From Chitinophaga pinensis (GTDB lineage: Bacteria > Bacteroidota > Bacteroidia > Chitinophagales > Chitinophagaceae): a stretch of 64,000 nt of DNA. Both the position numbers and the translations under genes were made by a program. Below, in pieces: positions 28,759 to 37,090 of the stretch. The stretch is taken from the NCBI RefSeq assembly GCF_007896845.1, contig NZ_VOHS01000031.1, positions 1-64,000 on the forward strand, given 5' to 3'. The notes under the pieces are model-generated. The model was not told the origin of the DNA, made no database searches, and worked only from the letters and a program-made list of their open reading frames with translations. Positions within the stretch are counted from its first letter, which is position 1. Each line of letters opens with the position of its first letter.

Positions 28759-29739
28759 TTACTGGGCAAAACCAGTACGGCCACCACCAGTCAGGAAGGT
28801 CGCCAGCATTCTGGTTTTTTGTCCGGCAGTAAACATATACATACACCTGTCATCAGTATAGTCCATGTAGTTCATGGTCATCTCTATCGGATTACCTGCG
28901 CAGGTGCTCAGGTGTGGATAGGAAAGACAACCATAGTTAGGCGCGTTGTGTGTAGGCGTATCGCCAACAAAGTCATTACCGCAGGTTGCATCACCCCAGA
29001 TATGACGCAGGTTAAGCCAGTGGCCTATTTCATGGGTGGCAGTTCTGCCTTTGTTGAAAGGTGCGGTAGCAGTACCGGTATTACCGAAGCAATCATCTGC
29101 GATGACTACGCCATCTGTGGCAGCTGCGCCACCCGGGAACTGTGCATAACCGATCACACCACCGCTCATGGCTCCCACTATCCATATATTCAGTACAGAA
29201 TCTGGTGTAGTAGCGGCAATGCCACCTGAAGATACCTGCTTCATAGCATCGTTGGTGCTCCAGCTGGTGCGGGTAGTGGATTTTCTTACTACGGATTTCA
29301 ATTCATAATGAACACCTATACTGGCTTTCACAGAACCGAAAGTAGTAATGGTATCATACTCAGGATTGAGTCCGTTAAAGTCCTGATTCAGAATGTCTAT
29401 CTGAGACTGGATCTGTGCAAGGGAAATGTTTTCAGCAGTTGTTCTGTATAATACGTTAACAACTACAGGGATCAGAATAGAACCATCAGGCAGCAGACGA
29501 AATGCAGATTTGTCTTTCGCTACACGTGCGGTGAGATCTTCTATACGGGCCATTCTTGCCGCCAGCGAAGGGTCTTTTCTCAATTGTTCCTGTAATACTT
29601 CCATGGAAGCGCAACGTTTTCCGAGGGTTGCGGGCTGTTCTTCCGGCGTGTTGTTGTCTGTTGTGGCAGGTTTATCATTTTTAGAGCAGGCTGAGAATAG
29701 AATGGTGCCACAAAGCAATAGCAAACATAGTCTTTTCAT
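28759..29739 (-). CDS. M43 (pappalysin-type) zinc metalloprotease lipoprotein
   Basis: 326 aa. Lipobox at Cys18 (LFSAC). Zinc site HEIGHWLNLRH (His236, Glu237, His240, His246) fits HExxHxxGxxH-like metzincins with Leu in place of Gly; the Met-turn is in EMTMNYMDYTDD. The CGNDFVGDTP and CAGN segments match M43 cytophagalysin-type proteases. Likely anchored in the outer membrane and degrading external protein. A TATATTTG -7 element lies about 90 bp upstream. Confidence 0.92.
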   Translation of the reverse strand: MKRLCLLLLCGTILFSACSKNDKPATTDNNTPEEQPATLGKRCASMEVLQEQLRKDPSLAARMARIEDLTARVAKDKSAFRLLPDGSILIPVVVNVLYRTTAENISLAQIQSQIDILNQDFNGLNPEYDTITTFGSVKASIGVHYELKSVVRKSTTRTSWSTNDAMKQVSSGGIAATTPDSVLNIWIVGAMSGGVIGYAQFPGGAAATDGVVIADDCFGNTGTATAPFNKGRTATHEIGHWLNLRHIWGDATCGNDFVGDTPTHNAPNYGCLSYPHLSTCAGNPIEMTMNYMDYTDDRCMYMFTAGQKTRMLATFLTGGGRTGFAQ

Positions 29740-29828
29740 TGTGTTTACAGATTTTGGTAGTTACTCATACATCTATCTTAGGGTTTACTTTACCGGGAGA
29801 GAGCAGGATAGATTGTGGGTTTACCATA

Positions 29829-29836
29829 CAAATATA
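29829..29836 (-). promoter_or_regulatory. candidate -7 element for the M43 protease gene
   Basis: Minus strand reads TATATTTG, an exact TAnnTTTG match. The 333-bp gap 29740-30072 otherwise holds only the hairpin at 29851-29888; an open reading extension of the next gene there lacks coding character. Confidence 0.45.
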
Positions 29837-29850
29837 GGCGGATCGGGTGC

Positions 29851-29888
29851 AAAAAATAAGCCTCCCGGGTAAATCCTGAGAGGCTTAT
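29851..29888 (-). terminator. terminator-like hairpin facing the minus strand
   Basis: ATAAGCCTC (29856-29864) pairs with GAGGCTTAT (29880-29888); on the minus strand it is followed by TTTTTT. It lies upstream of the M43 promoter, where no minus-strand gene precedes it, so it may block antisense transcripts coming from the dehydrogenase region. Confidence 0.55.
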
Positions 29889-30072
29889 CAGACTAGACTA
29901 AAATAAACAATAAAACTAACGCTTTAACCAAATTGACCTGCTCTTAATGGGTACGAGGGAAAAGGTAAATTTTGTTCAGGTGCAAAATTATCTGAAAGAC
30001 TTTGTTGAAAATATCCCTGAAAACCGTCATTTATGTATTTTGTGGGTGGATAACCTGAAATTTAATATAGCT

Positions 30073-31056
30073 ATGCGAAAGAGAGTGTACATAACAAGAA
30101 CAGTTCCTGAGATTGCGTTGCAACATTTAAAAGCGAATGGTATCGATTATACAGTATGGACAGAAAGACGTCATCAGTCGGAAGAAGAACTGATACCTGT
30201 TCTGAAGGATTATGATGCCATTATTGTGTCCGGTCCGCTCAAAGTAAACCGCGCTTTTCTGGAAGCATGCAGCCACCTGAAAATTGTCTCCATGATGTCG
30301 GTAGGGTATGATAATGTAGATGTTGCCGCTGCAAAAGAGCTGGGTATTGCTGTAGGCAATACGCCGGGAGTGCTGAGCGGTGCTACTGCTGATACCGCTT
30401 TTCTGCTATTACTGGCCGCCTCCCGTAAAGCTTTTCATATGCACAAGGAGATTATCAGGGGAAACTGGAATTTCTGGGATCCTACGGCTAACCTTGGTCT
30501 GGAGTTGAAAGGTAAAACACTGGGAATAGTTGGTTTAGGCAGAATAGGATTTGAATTGGCGCAACGATGTATCGGCGCCTATGGTATGAAACTGATTTAT
30601 CATAACCGCGGTACAAATGAGGAAGCAGAAAGAGAACTGGGGGCTGTCCGCGTATCTTTCGACGAACTGTTACAGCAGAGTGATGTAGTCTCCGTACATA
30701 CAGCCCTGACACCTGAAACAAAAGAGCTCTTTAATAAAGACGCATTCAGTAAGATGAAACCAACTGCCATCTTCGTCAATACGGCAAGGGGTGGCATCCA
30801 TAACGAAGCTGATCTGATCGCCGCTTTGGAAAGCGGAACCATCTGGGGCGCAGGACTGGATGTAACAAATCCTGAACCGATGGCAGCAGATAATCCTTTA
30901 CTCAATATGCATAATGTAGCCGTATTACCGCATATCGGTTCGGCAACCGTTGATACCCGTAATGCTATGGCAGCCATAGCCGCCAAAAATGTCATCAGGA
31001 CATTTGAAGGAAGAGCGCTTGAGCATGCCGTTGTTGAAAATATTCATCGCCTGTAA
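30073..31056 (+). CDS. D-2-hydroxyacid dehydrogenase (glyoxylate/hydroxypyruvate reductase type)
   Basis: 327 aa from ATG 30073 (MRKRVYITRTVPE), chosen because the family begins there; the frame extends to 29947. NAD(P)-binding GLGRIG at about 154-159, catalytic Arg239 (NTARGG), Glu268 (NPEP) and His287 (LPHIGSAT). Arg/Asn after the second strand (YHNRG) leans towards NADPH. Closest by feel to glyoxylate/hydroxypyruvate reductases (GRHPR/GyaR). Stands alone, so the pathway is not set by its neighbours, though glyoxylate would be an end product of the purine cluster 6 kb away. Confidence 0.9.
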   Translation: MRKRVYITRTVPEIALQHLKANGIDYTVWTERRHQSEEELIPVLKDYDAIIVSGPLKVNRAFLEACSHLKIVSMMSVGYDNVDVAAAKELGIAVGNTPGVLSGATADTAFLLLLAASRKAFHMHKEIIRGNWNFWDPTANLGLELKGKTLGIVGLGRIGFELAQRCIGAYGMKLIYHNRGTNEEAERELGAVRVSFDELLQQSDVVSVHTALTPETKELFNKDAFSKMKPTAIFVNTARGGIHNEADLIAALESGTIWGAGLDVTNPEPMAADNPLLNMHNVAVLPHIGSATVDTRNAMAAIAAKNVIRTFEGRALEHAVVENIHRL

Positions 31057-31240
31057 GGGAGGTTGCAGGGGAAAGCGTTTATTTAAATTACGAATTGGGA
31101 ATTGCCTTTTAGTAAAGGGTTTAGTTAGTGTTAATAGTCTTTTAGACATTTATAAAAATAGTCTTCTGTTGTTAACTTGCAACTAACCGGTTCCTGATTC
31201 GTAATTGTTTAAGTATCCGGTCACCCTAAAACTTTCCCGT

Positions 31241-33385
31241 ATGAAAATGCCCGCTACACATCTACTGCTATGTTGCAGTATCCTGTTCTTTTCTTTTGCC
31301 ACTTCGGCACAGTCCAAACAAATGGAATTTCTTTCAAGAGCCCCCGTAGCCGTCCGGCAAAGCAGCAGTGCTGTTTTTGTCAGCTGGCGTATGCTGGGGA
31401 CTGACCCTGCTGCCATCAGTTTTAACGTGTATAGAAACGGTGTAAAACTCAATGCAAGCCCTATTACCAATTCCACGAATTATGTAGATAACGTTACCAC
31501 TAATGGCACTTATACCATACGTCCGGTTATTAACGGAACGGAACAAGCTCCTACAGCTGCTGTCAGCGTGTGGACAAGCATCTATAAAACCATCCCGCTA
31601 CAGATCCCGCCGGGTGGTACTACACCAGCTGGTGAAGCATACATCTATACTGCAAATGATTGTAGTGCAGGTGATCTGGATGGTGATGGTGAATATGAGA
31701 TCATCCTGAAATGGGACCCTACCAACGCCAAAGACAATAGTCAGGGTGGCTATACCGGTAATGTTTATATAGACGCTTACAAGATGAACGGTACACGCAT
31801 GTGGCGTATTGATCTGGGCCGTAATATCCGTGCAGGTGCACACTATACACAGTTTATGGTGTATGATCTGGACGGTGATGGGAAAGCGGAAGTTGCAATG
31901 AAAACTGCTGATGCTACTATTGATGGTGTCGGTACTGTGATCGGTACCGCCAGCGCAGATTACAGAAACAGTAGCGGATATGTGTTGAGCGGACCTGAAT
32001 TTCTGACCATCTTCAACGGACAAACAGGTGCTGCAATGGCTACTACCAATTATCTGCCTGCACGTGGCACCGTCTCTTCGTGGGGGGATAACTACGGGAA
32101 TCGTGTGGATAGATTCGTCAATGCTGTGGCCTATCTCGATGGTGCCCGTCCTTCGCTGATCATGGGACGTGGATATTATACCCGTCTGGTGAGAGTGGCA
32201 TGGGACTGGCGTAACGGTCAACTGACACAACGCTGGACTTTTGACAGTAATACCTCCGGTAATAGTGCCTACGCCGGACAAGGAAATCATCAGGTAACTG
32301 TCGGAGATGTGGATAACGACGGTAAACAGGAACTGATCAATGGTTCCAGTGCTATTAACGATAACGGGAGCGGCCTCTATGCCAACGGACTCGGACATGG
32401 GGATGCTATGCATATGACCGATCTCGATCCTGAGAGACCCGGACAGGAATTATGGCAGTGCCATGAGACGCAATCCCAATATGGCAACTATGGTATTGAA
32501 TTCAGGGATGCAGGCAGTGGTACGCCGATATGGGGAAGAGGCCCTTCTCAGGGTGTTTCCGGAGATATTGGCAGAGCGATGGCGGGAGATGTAGATCCGA
32601 CTTACCCCGGTTATGAGGTATGGGCTTCTGCCGGCGAACTATATACCTGTAAAGGCGTTTCCATCGGTACCGCCAAACCCAGTAACAATTTCGGTATCTG
32701 GTGGGATGGTGATCTGTGCCGGGAACTGCTGGATGGTGTAAAACTGGATAAATGGAACTATACTTCAAAAACACTGAATCGCATACTGACCTTGTCTGAT
32801 TACGGCGCCACTTCCAATAACAGCACAAAGGCCAACCCATGTTTAACAGCAGATCTGTTGGGAGACTGGCGGGAAGAAATACTCCTGAGAAGCAGTGATA
32901 ACACCAGTCTGTTGTTATTCACAACGACAACGCATACCAGCTTCAGACTGTATACCCTGATGCATAATCCACAGTACCGTACAGCTATTGCGTGGCAGAA
33001 TACAGCCTATAATCAGCCGCCTTATCCTGATTACTATCTTGGTACTGGTATGAGCACACCACCGCAACCAAATATCTATATCCCTAATAGTCAGGCGGCA
33101 AGGACAGCCGTACAGAGCACAGCCATAATACCGGATGCTAATACACTGGTCATCCGCCCCAATCCTGTGGATAATGCCGCTTACCTCGACTATAAAAGTG
33201 AGAGTACGCGTTTAATCGTCGTTATAAGCGCAGGAGACGGCCGTGTGGTGTTCAGGCGTACTGGTAGTGTCACGGAGTTAAATAACGGTTTAAATGCCGT
33301 AATAGGTGGTTTTGCGAAGGGATTGTACGTCGTGCAGCTGAGAGATGGGAAGAAGCAATTTAAAGGAAAGCTTGTGAAGCAATAG
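31241..33385 (+). CDS. rhamnogalacturonan lyase, PL11 family, T9SS-secreted
   Basis: 714 aa from ATG 31241 (MKMPATHLLLCC) with signal peptide ending TSAQS. Typical PL11 layout: N-terminal RAPVAVRQSSSAVFVSWRMLG and an eight-bladed propeller with calcium loops (DLDGDGEYEIILKWDP, DLDGDGKAEVAMKTAD, DVDNDGKQELI, ADLLGDWREEILLRS). YesW-type enzymes cut the rhamnogalacturonan I backbone by beta-elimination. The last 75 residues are a T9SS type A sorting domain (VIRPNPVDNAAYLDY to KGKLVKQ). No sus genes adjoin it. Confidence 0.94.
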   Translation: MKMPATHLLLCCSILFFSFATSAQSKQMEFLSRAPVAVRQSSSAVFVSWRMLGTDPAAISFNVYRNGVKLNASPITNSTNYVDNVTTNGTYTIRPVINGTEQAPTAAVSVWTSIYKTIPLQIPPGGTTPAGEAYIYTANDCSAGDLDGDGEYEIILKWDPTNAKDNSQGGYTGNVYIDAYKMNGTRMWRIDLGRNIRAGAHYTQFMVYDLDGDGKAEVAMKTADATIDGVGTVIGTASADYRNSSGYVLSGPEFLTIFNGQTGAAMATTNYLPARGTVSSWGDNYGNRVDRFVNAVAYLDGARPSLIMGRGYYTRLVRVAWDWRNGQLTQRWTFDSNTSGNSAYAGQGNHQVTVGDVDNDGKQELINGSSAINDNGSGLYANGLGHGDAMHMTDLDPERPGQELWQCHETQSQYGNYGIEFRDAGSGTPIWGRGPSQGVSGDIGRAMAGDVDPTYPGYEVWASAGELYTCKGVSIGTAKPSNNFGIWWDGDLCRELLDGVKLDKWNYTSKTLNRILTLSDYGATSNNSTKANPCLTADLLGDWREEILLRSSDNTSLLLFTTTTHTSFRLYTLMHNPQYRTAIAWQNTAYNQPPYPDYYLGTGMSTPPQPNIYIPNSQAARTAVQSTAIIPDANTLVIRPNPVDNAAYLDYKSESTRLIVVISAGDGRVVFRRTGSVTELNNGLNAVIGGFAKGLYVVQLRDGKKQFKGKLVKQ

Positions 33386-33399
33386 CAGGATACAGATAG

Positions 33400-33450
33400 T
33401 TATAAATAAAGCGGGGCTTCCTGTATTGGAACGCCCCGCTTTATTTATAA
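33400..33450. terminator. bidirectional terminator after PL11 lyase
   Basis: Perfect 18-bp inverted repeat (33400-33417 / 33433-33450) with core AAAGCGGGGC / GCCCCGCTTT and a 15-nt loop, followed by an A/T-rich tract. Confidence 0.85.
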
Positions 33451-33466
33451 TAGTGAGATTGTCGGA

Positions 33467-34450
33467 TTATTTCTTTTGTTCATAAAAGAATTCTATTCCG
33501 ACCATGTCCCACACCGGGTAGATATTATTTTCAAAGTAGTTGAATGTTTTCAGTATGCCATTCTGGTCAAACGTCGCTTTGTTCTCATAATCTACGTACT
33601 TTATGAACTCATCCTTTATTACTGTACCGACTTCATACAGTCTGCCTGTTCCATTATTGAAAACATTTTTTGCTGATGTATACAGATAAGTGGTGAACAG
33701 ATAAGGTTCCATTGCATTTTGGTATGACAGGCCGTTCTCGCGTAACGCCAGTACGAACAGGTACCCGGCAGGTAATCTGGACAGGCCTATATTTGCGTCA
33801 TTATTTTGTATGGAAGGGAAGGTTGCACGTTGGACGTCAGCATAACTGGTATAATCATAAGTTCTTCCCTGCATGGACGCTAAATTGTTTGACGGGGTCC
33901 ATAAAAAATCAAATTGTGCTGAGTAAACTGATGAATTGGTTTTAGTATAGAGGGTATACTTCACTGTAGTTACCTGTCCCTGATCGTTCCTTGTTGGGTT
34001 TATGATAACATGATCGCCATCACCATGATCATTGGGAAGGTTAGATCCCAATATAATACTGTCAAGCAGGCCCTTACTATACATCAGAGAGTAGGTATTC
34101 GTATACCCTTCAGCCAGCGACGAACTGGTGAGTACAGTTGACAGCGAGCCATTTTCGTTGTAAGAGAATGTATATACAATTTTAGATAAATTGTTTACAT
34201 GTTCAACTTTTATAAGCTGGTCCTTCTCATTATAAATAAGTGTGTCGCGCATCAAAGGGCCGTTTATACCGTCTCTGAATTTGTTATAATGGATCGTCTT
34301 TCTTAACAGTATATTGCCGGGCATCGTCTCCGCTGGCTTACCTGGGTCGATCTCAGGTTCGATGATATTTATCTTGTCTTTTTTACAGGCAAAAAACAAT
34401 GTGAGTGTAACCACGATCAGTAGTACATTACTGAGTTTAACAAGTTTCAT
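33467..34450 (-). CDS. lipoprotein of unknown function
   Basis: 327 aa; lipobox at Cys22 (LFFAC). The body shows RHS/YD-like and DUF4595-like short beta repeats (LIYNEKDQLIKVEHVNN, YTFSYNENGSLSTVLTSS, KATFDQNGILKTFNYF). This pattern is common in Bacteroidota surface lipoproteins; function unknown. A TAACTTTG -7 element lies about 26 bp upstream. Confidence 0.75.
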   Translation of the reverse strand: MKLVKLSNVLLIVVTLTLFFACKKDKINIIEPEIDPGKPAETMPGNILLRKTIHYNKFRDGINGPLMRDTLIYNEKDQLIKVEHVNNLSKIVYTFSYNENGSLSTVLTSSSLAEGYTNTYSLMYSKGLLDSIILGSNLPNDHGDGDHVIINPTRNDQGQVTTVKYTLYTKTNSSVYSAQFDFLWTPSNNLASMQGRTYDYTSYADVQRATFPSIQNNDANIGLSRLPAGYLFVLALRENGLSYQNAMEPYLFTTYLYTSAKNVFNNGTGRLYEVGTVIKDEFIKYVDYENKATFDQNGILKTFNYFENNIYPVWDMVGIEFFYEQKK

Positions 34451-34475
34451 AGGTCAATAGAATTAATGAAGGTTG

Positions 34476-34483
34476 CAAAGTTA
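34476..34483 (-). promoter_or_regulatory. candidate -7 element for the lipoprotein gene
   Basis: Minus strand reads TAACTTTG, matching TAnnTTTG; the start codon is about 26 bp away. Confidence 0.45.
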
Positions 34484-34533
34484 ATGCAAACAAATGCTAA
34501 AAATATATAAATTGTTTATTGGTCAGAGAGAAT

Positions 34534-34566
34534 AAAAAAAAGCTTCCGGAATATCATTCCGGAAGC
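34534..34566 (-). terminator. terminator of the serine hydrolase gene
   Basis: Perfect 11-bp stem GCTTCCGGAAT/ATTCCGGAAGC with a 3-nt loop, followed on the minus strand by eight T. Confidence 0.88.
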
Positions 34567-34588
34567 CAGTAAATATCTTCAGCAAGCC

Positions 34589-35929
34589 TTATTTTATCTT
34601 TTTGCCGGGCAATTCCCTGTCATTCTGATACAGGATCATGCCTGTTACTTCATTTTTATCGTTTCTGGTAAACCTCACCTGTGCATCCACTATTTTCAGG
34701 AAAAAGAAATCCTCTTTCTCTGCAAATAAAGGTGATTCCCGCTGACCGGTAGGTTGTCCCATCAGCATACCCTCTTTTACGCTCATGACGATGTTAAAAC
34801 CGGGACGCAGGTTATATTCTCCTGTATATTGTTGCAGTGTTGCCTCTGGTAGTCTGATCGTGATCCTTTCTTTCGGTATGTTATAAGGTTGATTGTACAA
34901 TACGGCCAGTAGTGACGAAGCTATTTTACTAACGTCTCTGTCGGAGGCATTATCGAGTACGATCACACAGACATCATCTTCCGGTACTCTCATGATGCTG
35001 GTGATATATCCGTGGATACCACCGCCATGTGAAACTTTCCGTTTACCAGCAATGGAATCTGACTCCCATCCGTAGCCATAATGATTCATAAACGGGGTGT
35101 ACGCCTTCTCCCAGTCGGCCTTAGAGATAATCTTATACTGCTGGGCCGCCTGATGCCATTTATACAGGTCGGCAGTAGTACTGTACATCGCGCCGGCTGC
35201 AAACGACACCGTTGAATCTACACCCGGAGCCAGTGTACTGCTGGAATCGTTGATGTTGAAATAACCGGTAGACTTTTTACTATCCTTCAGGTTTTTGAAA
35301 TCAAAGCCCGTATGATCCATATGTAATGGCGTAAAGATGTACTTTCTTACAACTTGCTCATAAGGTTTACCAGTCGCCTTTTCGATGATATAGCCGAGCA
35401 TGGAATAGCCTGAATTGGAATAATCCCATTTGGTACCGGGGGAGAAGTTCAGCGGTTTGTCTTTAAACAGGGCCATGATCTTTTCTCTGCTGGCCGGATT
35501 ACTGACTTCTTTATCCATAAAGTCTTTGTCATTGGTATAGTTGAATATACCAGAAGTATGTGTCAGCAGATTTTCTATGGTAATACTATCTCCTTTCGGA
35601 TAATCCGGGAAATATTTAGACAGCTTATCCTGTATGCTGAGTTTATGTTCTTCTGCCAGTTTCAGGATGACAGTAGCTGTGAATTGTTTGGTAACAGATC
35701 CCAGCTGAAAAATAGTACTGGTTTCATTGCGGATACTGTCTGCAGTACGCTGATAACCATAAGCTTTATCCAGCAATATGTTGCCTTTCTGTGCCACTAA
35801 TACGGTACCATTGAACTTGTGTAACCTGCTGTACGCGCTGACAAGTGAGTCCATTTTTGCAGTCGTGTCCTGTGCAAATGCATTGTGCAATGAGCCGAGG
35901 ATAAGCCCGAGGCAAAGCAATTTTTTCAT
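34589..35929 (-). CDS. exported serine hydrolase, beta-lactamase/S12 family
   Basis: 446 aa with signal peptide (to about residue 20). Catalytic motifs: Ser78-Val-Thr-Lys81 (LGSVTKQ), Tyr170-Ser-Asn172 (DYSNSGYSML) and HGG in KVSHGGGIHGY. A C-terminal lipocalin-like domain (about 355-446) follows. The fold covers D-aminopeptidases, esterases and penicillin-binding proteins; a true beta-lactamase role is not implied. Confidence 0.9.
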   Translation of the reverse strand: MKKLLCLGLILGSLHNAFAQDTTAKMDSLVSAYSRLHKFNGTVLVAQKGNILLDKAYGYQRTADSIRNETSTIFQLGSVTKQFTATVILKLAEEHKLSIQDKLSKYFPDYPKGDSITIENLLTHTSGIFNYTNDKDFMDKEVSNPASREKIMALFKDKPLNFSPGTKWDYSNSGYSMLGYIIEKATGKPYEQVVRKYIFTPLHMDHTGFDFKNLKDSKKSTGYFNINDSSSTLAPGVDSTVSFAAGAMYSTTADLYKWHQAAQQYKIISKADWEKAYTPFMNHYGYGWESDSIAGKRKVSHGGGIHGYITSIMRVPEDDVCVIVLDNASDRDVSKIASSLLAVLYNQPYNIPKERITIRLPEATLQQYTGEYNLRPGFNIVMSVKEGMLMGQPTGQRESPLFAEKEDFFFLKIVDAQVRFTRNDKNEVTGMILYQNDRELPGKKIK

Positions 35930-36015
35930 GTGAATTGAGATTTGGGAAGACGGCTGGGCTATGTTGTGAACCTAAAGATAATGTTATATTTTGGGATTAT
36001 ATAAATTCACGTATC

Positions 36016-36837
36016 ATGAAAAGATTATTGCAGGGAATATTGATCTGTTGCTGTTCTCTGACCCTCCTCTCCGTACAAGCCCAGAAAAATAAACCTTTTA
36101 AAGTACTTGGTTTCTACACCGCCTTACACGATCAGGCGCACATCAGTTTTGTACATGAAGCCAACCGCTGGTTTGCCGATATGGCAAAACGGTATCACTT
36201 CACTTACGATTCCACCAATGACTGGAATAAGCTGAATACAGATGTATTGGCGCAATATCAGGTGGTTCTCTTCCTTGACACCAGACCAGATACACCTGCC
36301 CAACGGGAGGCTTTCAGGAAGTATATGGAAAATGGTGGCGCATGGATGGGCTTCCATTTCTCCGCTTTTGCCCTGACGCCATCTGATTATCCGCAGAACT
36401 GGGATTGGTACCATAACGAGTTCCTCGGCTCCGGTTCCTATGGTAGTAATACCTGGCGGCCAACGTCCGCTATTCTACGTGTGGAACACCCGGAGCATCC
36501 TGCAATGAAACACCTGCCGGCTACTTTCAAGGCATCCCCGAATGAATGGTACAGATGGGCTAATGACCTGAAAACCAATAAAGATATAGAGATACTCTTA
36601 TCTATTGATCCGGCGAGTTTTCCGTTGGGTACCGGTCCTAAACCACATGAGATATGGCATAGCGGCTATTACCCTGTTGCGTGGACAAACAAACGTTACA
36701 AGATGATCTATATGAATATGGGGCATAATGATATTGATTATGAGCATCATACCAATAAAGACCTGTCTCATACCTTTGACAACAAGATACAAAGCCGCTT
36801 TATACTGGATGCATTATTGTGGCTGGGAGGTCGTTGA
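36016..36837 (+). CDS. exported ThuA-like domain protein
   Basis: 273 aa from ATG 36016, chosen because a signal peptide (MKRLLQGILICCCSL to VQAQK) begins there. ThuA/glutamine-amidotransferase-like fold: VLGFYTALHDQAHISFVHEANRW, YQVVLFLDTRP, YMENGGAWMGFHFSAF, EIWHSGYYPVAWTN, MNMGHNDIDYEH. ThuA-like proteins take part in disaccharide or glycan metabolism but have no agreed reaction. Ends back-to-back with the convergent KTSC gene, with no spacer. Confidence 0.88.
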   Translation: MKRLLQGILICCCSLTLLSVQAQKNKPFKVLGFYTALHDQAHISFVHEANRWFADMAKRYHFTYDSTNDWNKLNTDVLAQYQVVLFLDTRPDTPAQREAFRKYMENGGAWMGFHFSAFALTPSDYPQNWDWYHNEFLGSGSYGSNTWRPTSAILRVEHPEHPAMKHLPATFKASPNEWYRWANDLKTNKDIEILLSIDPASFPLGTGPKPHEIWHSGYYPVAWTNKRYKMIYMNMGHNDIDYEHHTNKDLSHTFDNKIQSRFILDALLWLGGR

Positions 36838-37038
36838 TCAGCTTACTTTCTCATAAGCATAATGGCCTTTGATGTGTTTGTTCAGATAAGTGCCTTTAGA
36901 CCCGGAGCTTTTCATCGCCTGATATACTTCCTCCGGTACGTTCTTGTAGTCATAGACCATACCCGAAACGAAGATGACCCGCAAAGTAGCTGTCTCATGG
37001 TCATAATGCATTTTATATACAACAGACGATGGCATCAC
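36838..37038 (-). CDS. KTSC domain protein
   Basis: 66 aa. Matches the small KTSC domain (SSVVYKMHYDHETATLRVIFVSGMVYDYKNVPEEVYQAM, then GTYLNKHIKGHYAYEKV). KTSC is named for its presence beside lysyl-tRNA synthetases; its function is unknown. It is 52 bp after the DUF6986 gene in the same direction and could be the last gene of the purine operon. Confidence 0.85.
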   Translation of the reverse strand: MMPSSVVYKMHYDHETATLRVIFVSGMVYDYKNVPEEVYQAMKSSGSKGTYLNKHIKGHYAYEKVS

Positions 37039-37090
37039 TGATCTGTGTACAATTGCCGCGCCAGTTCCGGCAGCGTCAGCTGTATATGGA

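Noticed and set aside
29947-30072. 42-residue extension of the 2-hydroxyacid dehydrogenase
   Set aside because: Not family-like; the normal start MRKRVYITRT is at 30073.
31598-32413. 271-codon open frame on the minus strand
   Set aside because: Antisense shadow of the PL11 lyase, whose calcium-loop motifs are unmistakable on the plus strand.
34589-35929. True beta-lactamase (resistance gene)
   Set aside because: SxxK/YxN/HGG motifs define the broad S12 serine hydrolase family; a lipocalin-like C-terminal domain and lack of resistance context argue against a dedicated lactamase.
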